A stretch of DNA of 23,136 bases from JBBQVO01 sp038211505 (GCA_038211505.1 JBBQVO010000034.1:1-23136); one strand, 5' to 3'. Shown: positions 14,598 through 22,050, counted from the stretch's first letter. Program-made: numbers and translations. The notes: generated by a model not told the origin, from the sequence alone.

Positions 14598-15329
14598 TCA
14601 CTCCCGCGATCGCAGCTGCGACACCGTCGCGAGGATCAACGCCAGCACCAGCAGCGCGACGATCACGATGCCCGTGATCTCCGCCGGCCCCTGGATCGCG
14701 CTCCAGTTCGAGCCGAGCAGCGCGCCGCCGCCGATGAAGACGAGACACCATACGAACGATCCGGCGAACGTCGTCGCGACGAATGCCGCCAGCGGTACAT
14801 CGAGCAGACCCGCCACGAACCCGACGTACGTCCGCACGACCGGCAGCAGCCGCGAGACGAACAGCGCCGTCATCCGATGCGGCCGCATGCGCAGCTCAGC
14901 GGCGTCGATGTCACGCTCGTGAAGCAGGAGCCACTTGCCGTATCGCCGCACAAGCGGCCGCCCGCCGCGCTGCCCCGCGACGTACAACAGCCACGATCCG
15001 ACGGTGTTGCCCGCGGCCGCGATCGCGCTCAGCGCCAACACCCCCGGCGCGCCCAGGCCGTGCTCGCGCACGACGAGCCAGCCGCCGACAGGCAGGATGA
15101 TCTCGCTCGGCAGATGGATCGCCGCGCTCTCGCCGATCATCAGCACGAAAACGAGCAGCCACTGAAACGCGTAGTCGGCGTGACGGAGCGGATAGTATGC
15201 GGCGACGACACCGGCGCCGCCGATGATCGTCGTGAGCACGACGCCCCCGAGGCCGGCGGCAAGGCGAAAAAACGCCGCCTGCTTCACAGAGCGGTACGTG
15301 TCATCCACAATTGAGGCTATCGCGCGCAC
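14598..15329 (-). CDS. DedA-family membrane protein (VTT domain)
   Basis: About 243 residues with several membrane helices. Family landmarks are SAAIHLPSEIILPVGGWLVV, then GNTVGSWLLYVAGQRGG, and the arginine motif FVSRLLPVVRTYVGFVAGLL. DedA/VTT proteins are membrane transporters; in other bacteria members act on undecaprenyl phosphate or phospholipids and on envelope homeostasis. The pattern SxxhPxxxT/RxxxxxxAG is intact. The annotated start is GTG 15329, which has no clear ribosome-binding site; GTG 15308 is an alternative that leaves all conserved parts. The gene is divergent from the metallophosphoesterase and convergent with the oxidoreductase. Confidence 0.88.
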   Translation of the reverse strand: MRAIASIVDDTYRSVKQAAFFRLAAGLGGVVLTTIIGGAGVVAAYYPLRHADYAFQWLLVFVLMIGESAAIHLPSEIILPVGGWLVVREHGLGAPGVLALSAIAAAGNTVGSWLLYVAGQRGGRPLVRRYGKWLLLHERDIDAAELRMRPHRMTALFVSRLLPVVRTYVGFVAGLLDVPLAAFVATTFAGSFVWCLVFIGGGALLGSNWSAIQGPAEITGIVIVALLVLALILATVSQLRSRE

Positions 15330-15372
15330 ATCGTCGCGGCGAGCGACAAATACGCATACGCGAGCGAGAACC

Positions 15373-15393
15373 TAGAACTTAGAACTTAGAACC
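15373..15393 (+). repeat. Heptamer tandem repeat TAGAACT x3
   Basis: Three 7-bp units (TAGAACT, TAGAACT, TAGAACC) in a short A/T-rich patch that contrasts with the GC-rich surroundings. It ends 15 nt before the metallophosphoesterase ATG, in the place where a leader or promoter would sit. Confidence 0.8.
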
Positions 15394-15408
15394 TGAAACT
15401 TGCAAGAC

Positions 15409-15954
15409 ATGCGGATAGGCATCATCGGCGACACGCACTACCCCGAAGCGGGGCCGCTGTGGGAAGAGGCGTACGAGGCGCTGCGTGGCGTCGAGCTGAT
15501 CCTCCACGCCGGCGATCTGCACGTCACCGACATCCTCGACTGGCTCGAAGAACGATGCGGCGTGCCCGTGCTCGCCGTCCGCGGCAACGGCGACGATGGC
15601 AGCGGCGGTCGGCCGATTTGCCCGGAAGACGCGCGCATGAAGCCCGTGCAGATCGTCGATGCCGGCGGCCTCCGCATCGGCATGGTGCACGATGCGACGC
15701 TGCCCGAGTGGCCGCCGCACCGCACGGTCGAGTCGATCATGGATCATCACTTCGGCGGCCGGGTCGACGTCTTCGTCCACGGCGACACGCACGTGCCGGA
15801 GATCGAGGAGATGCGCGGCGTCCTCCTGATCAACCCCGGCAGCCCCACCTTCCCCCGCAACCTCACGCGCCGCCTCGGCACCATCGCGATTCTCGATATC
15901 AAAGACGGCGTCCCCACGGCCCACATCCACCAACTCGATGCTACGAATCTTTGA
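15409..15954 (+). CDS. YfcE/MJ0936-type metallophosphoesterase
   Basis: 181 residues. The calcineurin-like phosphodiesterase motifs are all visible: GDTH (7-10), GDLH (35-38), GNGDD (59-63, a variant of GNCD), H94 in GMVHDA, HGDTH (124-128), and NPGSP. These residues bind two metal ions and hydrolyse phosphodiesters or nucleotides; the natural substrate of such small family members is usually unknown. ATG 15409 is preferred over the in-frame TTG 15400 because the conserved strand RIGIIGDTH begins right after it. No Shine-Dalgarno sequence is visible; a TAGAACT repeat lies immediately upstream. Confidence 0.93.
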   Translation: MRIGIIGDTHYPEAGPLWEEAYEALRGVELILHAGDLHVTDILDWLEERCGVPVLAVRGNGDDGSGGRPICPEDARMKPVQIVDAGGLRIGMVHDATLPEWPPHRTVESIMDHHFGGRVDVFVHGDTHVPEIEEMRGVLLINPGSPTFPRNLTRRLGTIAILDIKDGVPTAHIHQLDATNL

Positions 15955-15990
15955 CGCGCTTCCGCCTCAGCGCTTGACGCCGAAGCGATC

Positions 15991-16024
15991 CACAGAGGAC
16001 ACAGAGCATCACAGAAGGAGAGGT
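15991..16024 (+). repeat. CACAGAG-type dispersed repeat, copy 1
   Basis: CACAGAGGACACAGAGCATC followed by ACAGAAGGAGAGGTC, a run of CACAGAG-like units upstream of the DJ-1/PfpI gene. A related run lies at 16687-16713 just after that gene, in the same orientation. Similar sequences are, from memory, scattered through many GC-rich genomes. Confidence 0.65.
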
Positions 16025-16088
16025 CACGAGCGATCCTGAAAGCGCTGACAATGTTGGGAATGAGTGCCGTAACGAGGAGAAGAGAGAG

Positions 16089-16682
16089 ATGCCGTTCACG
16101 ATCGCGTTTGTGTTGTTTCCTGATTTCGAGGAGTTGGACTTCGCCGGGCCGTACGAAGTCTTCGGCATGGCCGCGAAGTACATCGATACGTCGTGGAGCA
16201 CCTACACGGTCGCCGCGACGCCCGTCGTGCGCGCCTTCCACGGCATGAAGGTGCAGGTCGACTACAACTACGCCGACGCGCCGCCAGCCGACCTGATTTG
16301 CGTACCCGGCGGCTTCGGCACGCGGCCGGGGATGGATGATGCGGCGCTCGTCGGCTTCATCCGCGAGCGCGGCACCGCCGCGAAATACGTGACATCGGTC
16401 TGCACCGGCGCAATGCTGCTGCACCGCGCCGGCTTCCTCGCGGGCAAGCGCGCGACGACGCACTGGGGCGCGATCAAGGAACTGCGCGATCTCGGCGGCG
16501 ATGTCGACGTGCGCGACGGCGAGCGCTGGGTGCAGGACGGCAACATCATCACGTCCGCAGGCGTCTCCGCCGGCATCGACATGGCGCTCTACATGGTCGG
16601 CCAGCTCAAGACGCCCGAAGACGCCCGCAAGGTGCAGTCGTTCATGGAGTACAAACCCGCGCCGCCGTACGGAGATGCGTGA
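16089..16682 (+). CDS. DJ-1/PfpI-family protein
   Basis: 197 residues. It has the family fold signatures IAFVLFPDFEELDFAGPYEVFG (Glu23 is the usual acidic partner), DLICVPGGFGTRPG, the nucleophile elbow SVCTGAMLLHRAG with Cys105, and ITSAGVSAGIDMALYMV. This combination is closest to the isonitrile hydratase-like and ThiJ/AraC-amidase-like groups, so it may be a hydratase, glyoxalase-type or amidase enzyme; sequence alone does not decide. Cys105 and its context are intact. A purine-rich ribosome-binding region (GAGGAGAAGAGAGAG) precedes ATG 16089. It is a single gene bracketed by CACAGAG repeats. Confidence 0.92.
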   Translation: MPFTIAFVLFPDFEELDFAGPYEVFGMAAKYIDTSWSTYTVAATPVVRAFHGMKVQVDYNYADAPPADLICVPGGFGTRPGMDDAALVGFIRERGTAAKYVTSVCTGAMLLHRAGFLAGKRATTHWGAIKELRDLGGDVDVRDGERWVQDGNIITSAGVSAGIDMALYMVGQLKTPEDARKVQSFMEYKPAPPYGDA

Positions 16683-16686
16683 GGCT

Positions 16687-16713
16687 CACCACAGAGACAC
16701 AGAGGCACAGAGG
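16687..16713 (+). repeat. CACAGAG-type dispersed repeat, copy 2
   Basis: CACCACAGAGACACAGAGGC followed by ACAGAGG, beginning 5 nt after the DJ-1/PfpI stop codon. Same unit and orientation as 15991-16024. Confidence 0.7.
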
Positions 16714-16808
16714 TTTGGTTGGAATCGTATTCAGGCAGCGCCGGCGGATCGCTCGCGGATCGCTGTGTGCGCCGTGTGCCACAACTCCTGAACCCACCCC
16801 GATCCAAG

Positions 16809-16845
16809 CCTCCTCTCCGCGTCGGAGAGGAGGTGGCCGAAGGCC
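16809..16845 (+). repeat. CCTCCTCTCC palindrome with second GGCC hairpin
   Basis: CCTCCTCTCCG-CGT-CGGAGAGGAGG is a perfect 11-bp stem with a 3-nt loop (16809-16833), followed by GGCC-GAA-GGCC (16835-16845) and GGAGGAGAGG. It lies between the convergent DJ-1 and LPxTG-type genes and may also act as a bidirectional transcription barrier. The motif resembles widely dispersed intergenic elements in GC-rich bacteria. Confidence 0.75.
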
Positions 16846-16866
16846 GGAGGAGAGGTGCTGTGTGTG

Positions 16867-17472
16867 TTAGTGCGTCGAATTCACGGATGACGAGCCGCGC
16901 GCCGAACCACCACCCACGCCACGGACATCGCAAGTAACCCGCCCGCGAGCACCGCGTATGCAACGACATGCCACGGTCCGCCATCGGCCGACTTCGGCCC
17001 CGCCGCACCCGTAGCAGGCAGCGCCATGCAGGCGGTTACCGGGGGTGTACACGTTGTTACTGCCGATCGTGCCGCTTCCGGGCACGAATGCGCCCATGCC
17101 AGTCGTTCCCACGAACCCGGCGTTGATGTTGACCGTTATTTGAACTGCGCCGCTCGTACTCGGGGCCGTCGTCCCCCAACTCCACGTATCCGTCAGGTCG
17201 GGAGCTGGCGGACCGAAATTTCCGGGAGATCCCTCGGTGGCGACCGCAGAGACAAACGTCGTTCCAGGCGGGTGGGAAAGAACGAGATAAGCCCGTGCGT
17301 TGGTCGGCGTTTCGTACCTGATGTCATACGCAATCGTTTGACCTGAACAAGCCGCCGCCGGTCCGGCGGCCGTCAACGCGGAGATCGGCTGCTGCTGAGC
17401 AACAGCCGACATTGCGAACAATTGCGCTGTCGCGACGGCAAGGAGGAACGCGAAGATCGAGGGACGGATCAT
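16867..17472 (-). CDS. Secreted DUF11-like surface protein, LPATG anchor displaced by a frameshift
   Basis: ATG 17472 begins a clear signal peptide (SIFAFLLAVATAQLFAMSAVAQ), followed by a beta-rich extracellular domain resembling DUF11 repeats (IAYDIRYETPTNARAYLVLS, WSWGTTAPSTSGAVQITVNI). After about residue 142 the frame becomes an Arg/Cys/Gly-rich nonsense tail ending at 16867. In another frame from the C5 run (complement of 17041-17045) it reads TACMALPATGAAGPKSADG, then the membrane span VVAYAVLAGGLLAMSVAWVVV and RRAARHP, stop at 16881. That is a complete LPxTG sorting signal, so one extra C breaks a gene of about 196 residues. The longer start at ATG 17532 lacks a better ribosome-binding site. 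This may be a sequencing error, a recent pseudogene or phase variation. Confidence 0.75.
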   Translation of the reverse strand: MIRPSIFAFLLAVATAQLFAMSAVAQQQPISALTAAGPAAACSGQTIAYDIRYETPTNARAYLVLSHPPGTTFVSAVATEGSPGNFGPPAPDLTDTWSWGTTAPSTSGAVQITVNINAGFVGTTGMGAFVPGSGTIGSNNVYTPGNRLHGAACYGCGGAEVGRWRTVACRCIRGARGRVTCDVRGVGGGSARGSSSVNSTH

Positions 17473-17618
17473 CAGGCCGGCAGTATGACGCCACGCACAC
17501 GGTGGAACGAACCGGCGCCCCGCAAGTGACATCCCGCCCTTCTAGTTTTCGGCCCGGCGGCGGCATAGTCGCAACGGATCACCACGCCCAACACACGCCT
17601 AGGAATTGAGATCCGTAC

Positions 17619-17640
17619 GGACAGGTCTTCAGACCTGTCC
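17619..17640 (+). repeat. Perfect 10-bp palindrome GGACAGGTCT/AGACCTGTCC
   Basis: GGACAGGTCT-TC-AGACCTGTCC, preceded by GTAC. It has the same layout (GTA head, GG(G)AC-type arm, T-containing loop) as the GTAGGGACG elements, although the arms differ in sequence. It is in the gap between the surface-protein gene and gyrA. Confidence 0.8.
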
Positions 17641-17864
17641 CCGTCAATCGGCTGCCGTCGTCACACCGGAGGCGCACATGTGCAGGACGCCCACACCGAT
17701 GCCCGAGCGTCACAAACATACGTCGCAGGTGCGCAACTTGACTCGTTATTATTCGGAGATTTTTTCTTGCCAGCCGCTCAAAACGCGAAAACTGCCAAAC
17801 AAACCTCCGGCTCAACTCATCGCGCATTCCAGATTCAACGAGCGTGGTTTAGCGGCAGCGGAAC

Positions 17865-17873
17865 TGGTAAAAT
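17865..17873 (+). promoter_or_regulatory. Candidate extended -10 promoter of gyrA
   Basis: TGGTAAAAT provides an extended -10 (TGn plus TAAAAT, one mismatch from TATAAT) about 85 nt before the gyrA start. No convincing -35 is present at 17 nt, which extended -10 promoters can tolerate. Confidence 0.4.
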
Positions 17874-17958
17874 TGAGGCGTCAGGCACCGGGCGCACTGA
17901 AGCTGCGCGCGGCTGATTTGGGAGCGATTTCGGCCGCTGAGGCGGCCATCTTCTTGAT

Positions 17959-20709
17959 ATGACCACAGACTCCAACAACGCCGGCAATATCCGCAACCGC
18001 GGCATCGAAGACGAGATGCAGTCGTCGTACCTCGACTATGCGATGAGCGTGATCGTCGCGCGTGCGCTCCCGGACGTGCGCGACGGCCTCAAGCCGGTGC
18101 AACGCCGCATCCTGTTCTCGATGCACGAGTTGAACCTGCGGCCGTACCAGGCGTATCGCAAGAGCGCGCTGATCGTCGGTGACGTGCTGGGAAAGTACCA
18201 CCCTCACGGAGATGCGCCGGTCTACGAGGCGATGGCGCGGCTCGCCCAGGACTTCTCGATGCGCTATCCGCTCATCGACGGCCAAGGTAACTTCGGCAGC
18301 GTCGACGGCGACCCGCCGGCCGCCATGCGATACACCGAAGCGCGCATGGCCGGCATCTCCGAGGAGCTGCTCGCCGACCTCGACAGCAACACCGTCGACA
18401 TGTACCCCAACTACGACGACTCGCGCACGCAGCCCGTCGTGCTGCCGGCGCGCGCGCCGAACCTGCTGCTCAACGGCGCCGACGGCATCGCCGTCGGCAT
18501 GGCGACGAAGATCCCGCCGCACAACCTTAACGAGCTGTGCGACGCGGTCATGGCGTTGATCGAGAATGGCGACACAACAACGGAAGAGCTGGCGGAGATC
18601 GTCAAGGGCCCCGACTTTCCGACCGGCGGCATCATCTTCCGGATGCGCAAGGACACATCGCTCGACGACGAAGGCAAGCGCCACGACCTGATGCGCGACG
18701 CCATCAAGGAGGCCTACGCCGACGGCCGCGGCCGCATCGTCATGCAGGCGAAGGCGCGCATCGAAGAAATGGCGCGCGGCAACCGCGAGATGATTCTCGT
18801 CAGCGAGCTGCCGTACCAGGTGAACAAGGCGACGCTGATCGAGAAGATCGCCGACCTCGTGAAGGATCGCAAGATTGTTGGCATCAGCGACCTGCGCGAC
18901 GAGTCGGACCGCCACGGCATGCGCATCGTCATCGAGCTGACGCGCGAGGGTCAGGCCGCGAGCGTCCTGAACCAGCTGTACAAGCACACCGCCATGCAGC
19001 AGTCGTTCGCCGTCAACATGGTGTCGCTCGATGGCGGCCAGCCGAAGACGATGGGCCTCAAGAAGATGCTCGAGGCCTTCATCGATCACCGCCGCATCGT
19101 CATCCGCCGCCGCACGGAGTTCGATCTCGAGAAGGCGCACGATCGGGAGCACATCCTGCTTGGCTACTTGATCGCGCTGAAGGACATCGACAAGATCATC
19201 GCCGCGATCCGCGCCGCCGCCTCGGCCGAAGACGCCAAAGCGAAGCTGATGGCGAAGCCGTGGGAGATGAGCGACCGGCAGGCGCAGGCCGTGCTCGATC
19301 TGCAGCTGCGGCGCCTCGCGCGCCTCGAGCGCGACAAGATCGAGGACGAGTACAAGGAGCTGCTCAAGCGGATCGGCTATCTCGAAGACTTGCTCAAGAA
19401 CCCGCGCAAGATCGACTTCCTGATCCGCGACGACATGACGGAAGTCAAAGACAAGTACGGCGACGATCGCAAGACGACGATCGTCGAAGGCAGCGCAGAC
19501 GACATCGCCGAAGAGGATCTCGTCGCGCACCAGGAGATCGTCGTCACGCTGTCGAACCGCGGCTACGTCAAGCGGCTGCCGCTCGAGACGTACCGTCTGC
19601 AGCGGCGCGGCGGCAAGGGCATCACCGGCATGGTGACCCGCGAAGAAGACGCCGTGCGGCGGCTGATCGTCTGCGATACGCACGATCAGGTGCTGTTCTT
19701 CACCGAGCGCGGCCGCGTCTTCATGTCGAAGGCCTACGACTTGCCCGATGCGAAACGGCAGGCGAAGGGCATCCCGCTCGTCAACGTCATCGACTCCGAG
19801 CCGGGCGAGCAGGTCACCGCGTTGGTGACGATCCGCGACTACGAGCATGCCTTCCTCGTCATGGCGACGGCGAATGGCGAAGTGAAGAAGACGCCGCTCG
19901 CCGAGTACAAGCAGGTCAACAAAAACGGCAAGATCGCCATGGATCTCGAGAAGGACGACCATCTGATCGCCGCGCGACTCGTGCGCGAAGACGAAGAAGT
20001 CGTGATGATCACGTCGAACGGCCAGGCGATCCGGTTCCCCGTGACGACGCTGCGGTCCGCCTCGCGGACGTCCGGCGGCGTACGCGGCATCAAGCTCGAC
20101 AAGGGCGGCAAGGTCGTATCGCTCGAGGTCGTGACGCCCGGCCACGAGCTCTTCAGCATCACCGAGAACGGCTATGGCAAGCGGACGCCGTTCGAGGAGT
20201 ATCGCATCACCAACCGCGGCGGCCAGGGCGTCCGCAACTACGCGATCACGCCGAAGACCGGCAAGGTGATCGCGTCCCGCACCGTCAACTCCGGCATGGA
20301 GCTGATCGTGATCAGCCAGGACGGCATCGTCATCCGCACACGCATGGATCAGATTCGCATGACGGGCCGATCGGCGCAGGGAGTAACGGTGATCAGTGTG
20401 CAGCCGGGAGACTGCGTGGCGGCGCTGGCGACAATCGAAATGGGCGCCAACGGCCCCGGCGGCCCGAAGGATGACGAAGCTACGCAGGCCGCGCTCGACG
20501 GCCTCGATGAGGACGCCGGTGCGGACGACGAGACGGCCCCGACCGAAACGCCGGCGACGAAGCGCGCGTCGAAGAAGCCGACGCCGATCCGACGCGACAA
20601 ACCGAAGCTTGCAGCGTCCGCGCCCTCATCACCAACCGGGCCGGCGATGAAGAAAGCGCCGCCTTCGAAGACGTCATCACCAACGTCCAAGCCGAAGCGC
20701 AAGCGCTGA
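17959..20709 (+). CDS. gyrA: DNA gyrase subunit A
   Basis: 916 residues. With GyrB it introduces negative supercoils using ATP (EC 5.6.2.2). Visible landmarks: YAMSVIVARALPDVRDGLKP, QRRILFSMHE, the breakage-reunion segment KYHPHGDAPVYEAMARLAQ, the catalytic Tyr125 in AAMRYTEARM, and ADGIAVGMATKIPPHNLNE. Residues 548-554 are QRRGGKG, the GyrA box that identifies gyrase rather than topoisomerase IV. The C-terminal wrapping domain is followed by an acidic and then Lys/Pro/Ser-rich tail (residues about 840-916), unusually long. At the E. coli Ser83 and Asp87 positions it has Ala86 and Glu90. No strong ribosome-binding site precedes ATG 17959. Confidence 0.98.
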   Translation: MTTDSNNAGNIRNRGIEDEMQSSYLDYAMSVIVARALPDVRDGLKPVQRRILFSMHELNLRPYQAYRKSALIVGDVLGKYHPHGDAPVYEAMARLAQDFSMRYPLIDGQGNFGSVDGDPPAAMRYTEARMAGISEELLADLDSNTVDMYPNYDDSRTQPVVLPARAPNLLLNGADGIAVGMATKIPPHNLNELCDAVMALIENGDTTTEELAEIVKGPDFPTGGIIFRMRKDTSLDDEGKRHDLMRDAIKEAYADGRGRIVMQAKARIEEMARGNREMILVSELPYQVNKATLIEKIADLVKDRKIVGISDLRDESDRHGMRIVIELTREGQAASVLNQLYKHTAMQQSFAVNMVSLDGGQPKTMGLKKMLEAFIDHRRIVIRRRTEFDLEKAHDREHILLGYLIALKDIDKIIAAIRAAASAEDAKAKLMAKPWEMSDRQAQAVLDLQLRRLARLERDKIEDEYKELLKRIGYLEDLLKNPRKIDFLIRDDMTEVKDKYGDDRKTTIVEGSADDIAEEDLVAHQEIVVTLSNRGYVKRLPLETYRLQRRGGKGITGMVTREEDAVRRLIVCDTHDQVLFFTERGRVFMSKAYDLPDAKRQAKGIPLVNVIDSEPGEQVTALVTIRDYEHAFLVMATANGEVKKTPLAEYKQVNKNGKIAMDLEKDDHLIAARLVREDEEVVMITSNGQAIRFPVTTLRSASRTSGGVRGIKLDKGGKVVSLEVVTPGHELFSITENGYGKRTPFEEYRITNRGGQGVRNYAITPKTGKVIASRTVNSGMELIVISQDGIVIRTRMDQIRMTGRSAQGVTVISVQPGDCVAALATIEMGANGPGGPKDDEATQAALDGLDEDAGADDETAPTETPATKRASKKPTPIRRDKPKLAASAPSSPTGPAMKKAPPSKTSSPTSKPKRKR

Positions 20710-20710
20710 C

Positions 20711-21172
20711 ATGGCGAGCGGCAAGCCGGACGGCGAGATGCCCGACGACCTCTTGGCATACCTCGCCGGCGGCCGTCTCGTAATGGCGGCGACGGTCGAC
20801 GGTGACGGTCTGCCCTACACGATGGTGATGAACTCCACGCTGGCGTTCGACGCGCGTACGATCCGCTTCTCCCTCGACCACCGGACGCATTCGCTCGCGA
20901 ACATCCGCGCCAACGGCCGCATGATGCTGGAGGTGATCGGCGAAGGCTTCATCTACGGCGTCCGCGGCGTCGCGCGCGTGGTCGTCGAGCAGATGGAGCA
21001 CGCGCCGATCCCGAGCGCGATGGTGCAGCTCGATGTCGAGCTCGTGAAGCGCGATCTGCCGCCCGGCGTGATCGTCGAGGGTCCGACGTTCCGGTGGGGC
21101 GCTCTCGAACCCTACATGTCGCCGATCGAGCCCCTCATGCTGGACGAGATGCGGGTGTTCCGCGCGGGTTGA
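20711..21172 (+). CDS. Pyridoxamine-5'-phosphate-oxidase-like (PNPOx) split-barrel protein
   Basis: 153 residues. The pattern LLAYLAGGRLVMAATVDGDG, then YTMVMNSTLAFDARTIRFSLD, SLANIRANGRMMLEVIGEG and YGVRGVARVVVEQ fits the flavin/F420-binding split beta-barrel family. Members bind FMN, F420 or haem; true pyridoxine biosynthesis enzymes have a conserved C-terminal region that I do not see, so a general family name is safer. The start lies 1 nt after the gyrA stop, so translation is probably coupled to gyrA. The gene converges on the lipoprotein gene with only 24 bp between the stop codons. Confidence 0.8.
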   Translation: MASGKPDGEMPDDLLAYLAGGRLVMAATVDGDGLPYTMVMNSTLAFDARTIRFSLDHRTHSLANIRANGRMMLEVIGEGFIYGVRGVARVVVEQMEHAPIPSAMVQLDVELVKRDLPPGVIVEGPTFRWGALEPYMSPIEPLMLDEMRVFRAG

Positions 21173-21196
21173 CGAGCGCGCGCGTGACGACCTACA

Positions 21197-21610
21197 TCAA
21201 TGAATCGGCGACGGCGAGATGTCGAGCGTGGCGATGCCCTCCGGCTGCTCGACGCACGGATGGTCTTCGAACGACGGCTTTACCGTCACCGTGTAGCCGG
21301 CCGCGCGCGCAGTGGCGAGATCGTACGTCCGAAAGATCGCCATCGTCGACTCGATCTGCATCGTCTGGTAGTCGTTGATGCGCGCGTCGGTGTAGTCGAC
21401 GGTCTTTCCCGGCTGCACCCGCCCCTTCGGCGCGCCATTGTCGAACCGAAAGTGCAGCACGCACGGCGTCGCGTTGATGATATGGAGCATCGGCGTCGGT
21501 GTTGGCGTCGGTTTCGTATGAGTCGCACAGGCGGCGAGCAGGAGCAACGCGATCGCGGGCAGCAGAAACTGTCTCGCAGCAGCAGGTCGGATGCGTTGCG
21601 GGATCTTCAT
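21197..21610 (-). CDS. Small lipoprotein, third gene of the vapBC transcript
   Basis: 137 residues. The N-terminus (QFLLPAIALLLLAAC) is a lipoprotein signal with Cys28 as the predicted lipidated residue. A Thr-Pro linker (KPTPTPTP) and a globular domain with two cysteines (ATPCVLHFRF, EDHPCVEQPEG) follow. I do not recognise the domain. ATG 21610 is preferred over the longer frame from 21655 because it places the signal peptide at the N-terminus and overlaps the vapC stop as ATGA (21607-21610). The overlap suggests translational coupling to the toxin gene. No link between a lipoprotein and VapC function is established. Confidence 0.78.
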   Translation of the reverse strand: MKIPQRIRPAAARQFLLPAIALLLLAACATHTKPTPTPTPMLHIINATPCVLHFRFDNGAPKGRVQPGKTVDYTDARINDYQTMQIESTMAIFRTYDLATARAAGYTVTVKPSFEDHPCVEQPEGIATLDISPSPIH

Positions 21611-22050
21611 GTTGAATCGCGCGCGGACGAAGTAAGATCGACGTCTCCGATCCACAGCATCGTATCGACAAACGCCGAACTGAGAGCGTTGTAGAGCCGC
21701 CGGTCGGCGGTCACGAGTTGGCAGCGCTGCATTCGTGCCAGCGCCACGTACAGGCTGTCGTACACACTTCGGTCGAATTCGATGGCAATCTCAAGCGCGG
21801 CGGGCACCAGACGGCGCGTTTCTTCGAATACGAGAAGCGACTGAAGTTCGTTGCAAGCGTTTCGTGCGTACGCCGCATTGATGTCGCCACGCTTGAATCG
21901 CTTCGCCAACGTGTTCGCGAATTCGACCAGAATAAAATCGGGCGCCCGGTGCTGGGACCGTCCAGTCAGCAGCGCACGGGCCTCGTCGTTGAACTCCTCG
22001 GTCAAGAACCACTTGGCTGCGACGCTGGCGTCGACGACGAGATCGTTCAA
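21607..22050 (-). CDS. vapC: PIN-domain ribonuclease toxin (VapC/FitB-like)
   Basis: 147 residues. The PIN-domain acidic residues are present: Asp7 (LVVDASVAAKWF), Glu43 (FILVEFANTLAKR), Asp98 (SVYDSLYVALA) and Asp116 (LVTADRRLYNAL). They coordinate Mg for endoribonuclease activity, which in characterised VapCs cuts tRNA or rRNA. It is read from TTG 22050, whose TTGA overlaps the antitoxin stop. The rare start and 4-nt overlap would keep toxin translation dependent on the antitoxin. The usual partner gene lies directly upstream. Confidence 0.92.
   Translation of the reverse strand: MNDLVVDASVAAKWFLTEEFNDEARALLTGRSQHRAPDFILVEFANTLAKRFKRGDINAAYARNACNELQSLLVFEETRRLVPAALEIAIEFDRSVYDSLYVALARMQRCQLVTADRRLYNALSSAFVDTMLWIGDVDLTSSARDST

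Larger units (their letters stand above)
17473..17958. other. Long gene-poor gap upstream of gyrA
   Basis: 486 bp between the divergent surface-protein and gyrA genes. It holds a perfect palindrome (17619-17640), a noticeably A/T-richer stretch (about 17735-17820) and a candidate gyrA promoter (17865-17873). The open frames here are short, have no ribosome-binding site and have no protein-like composition, so I call no gene. Confidence 0.6.

Noticed and set aside
13516..14922. A 468-codon frame spanning the F420-type oxidoreductase and the DedA gene
   Set aside because: Arg-rich out-of-frame product that crosses two well-supported genes on opposite strands.
17841..17875. A stretch resembling a tRNA D-arm (GGTTTAGCGGCAGC)
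   Set aside because: No acceptor stem, anticodon arm or T-loop (GGTTCGA) can be built around it.
17606..17962. A 118-codon frame just before gyrA
   Set aside because: Covers the 17619-17640 palindrome and the promoter region, lacks a ribosome-binding site and has no conserved pattern.
17881..20145. A 754-codon open frame antisense to gyrA
   Set aside because: It is a high-GC shadow of gyrA: Asp/Val/Arg/His-biased composition, no ribosome-binding site and no family pattern, while the plus strand is unquestionably gyrA.
18537..20474. A 645-codon frame on the plus strand within gyrA
   Set aside because: Arg/Gly/Ala-rich alternate frame of gyrA with no protein-like motifs.
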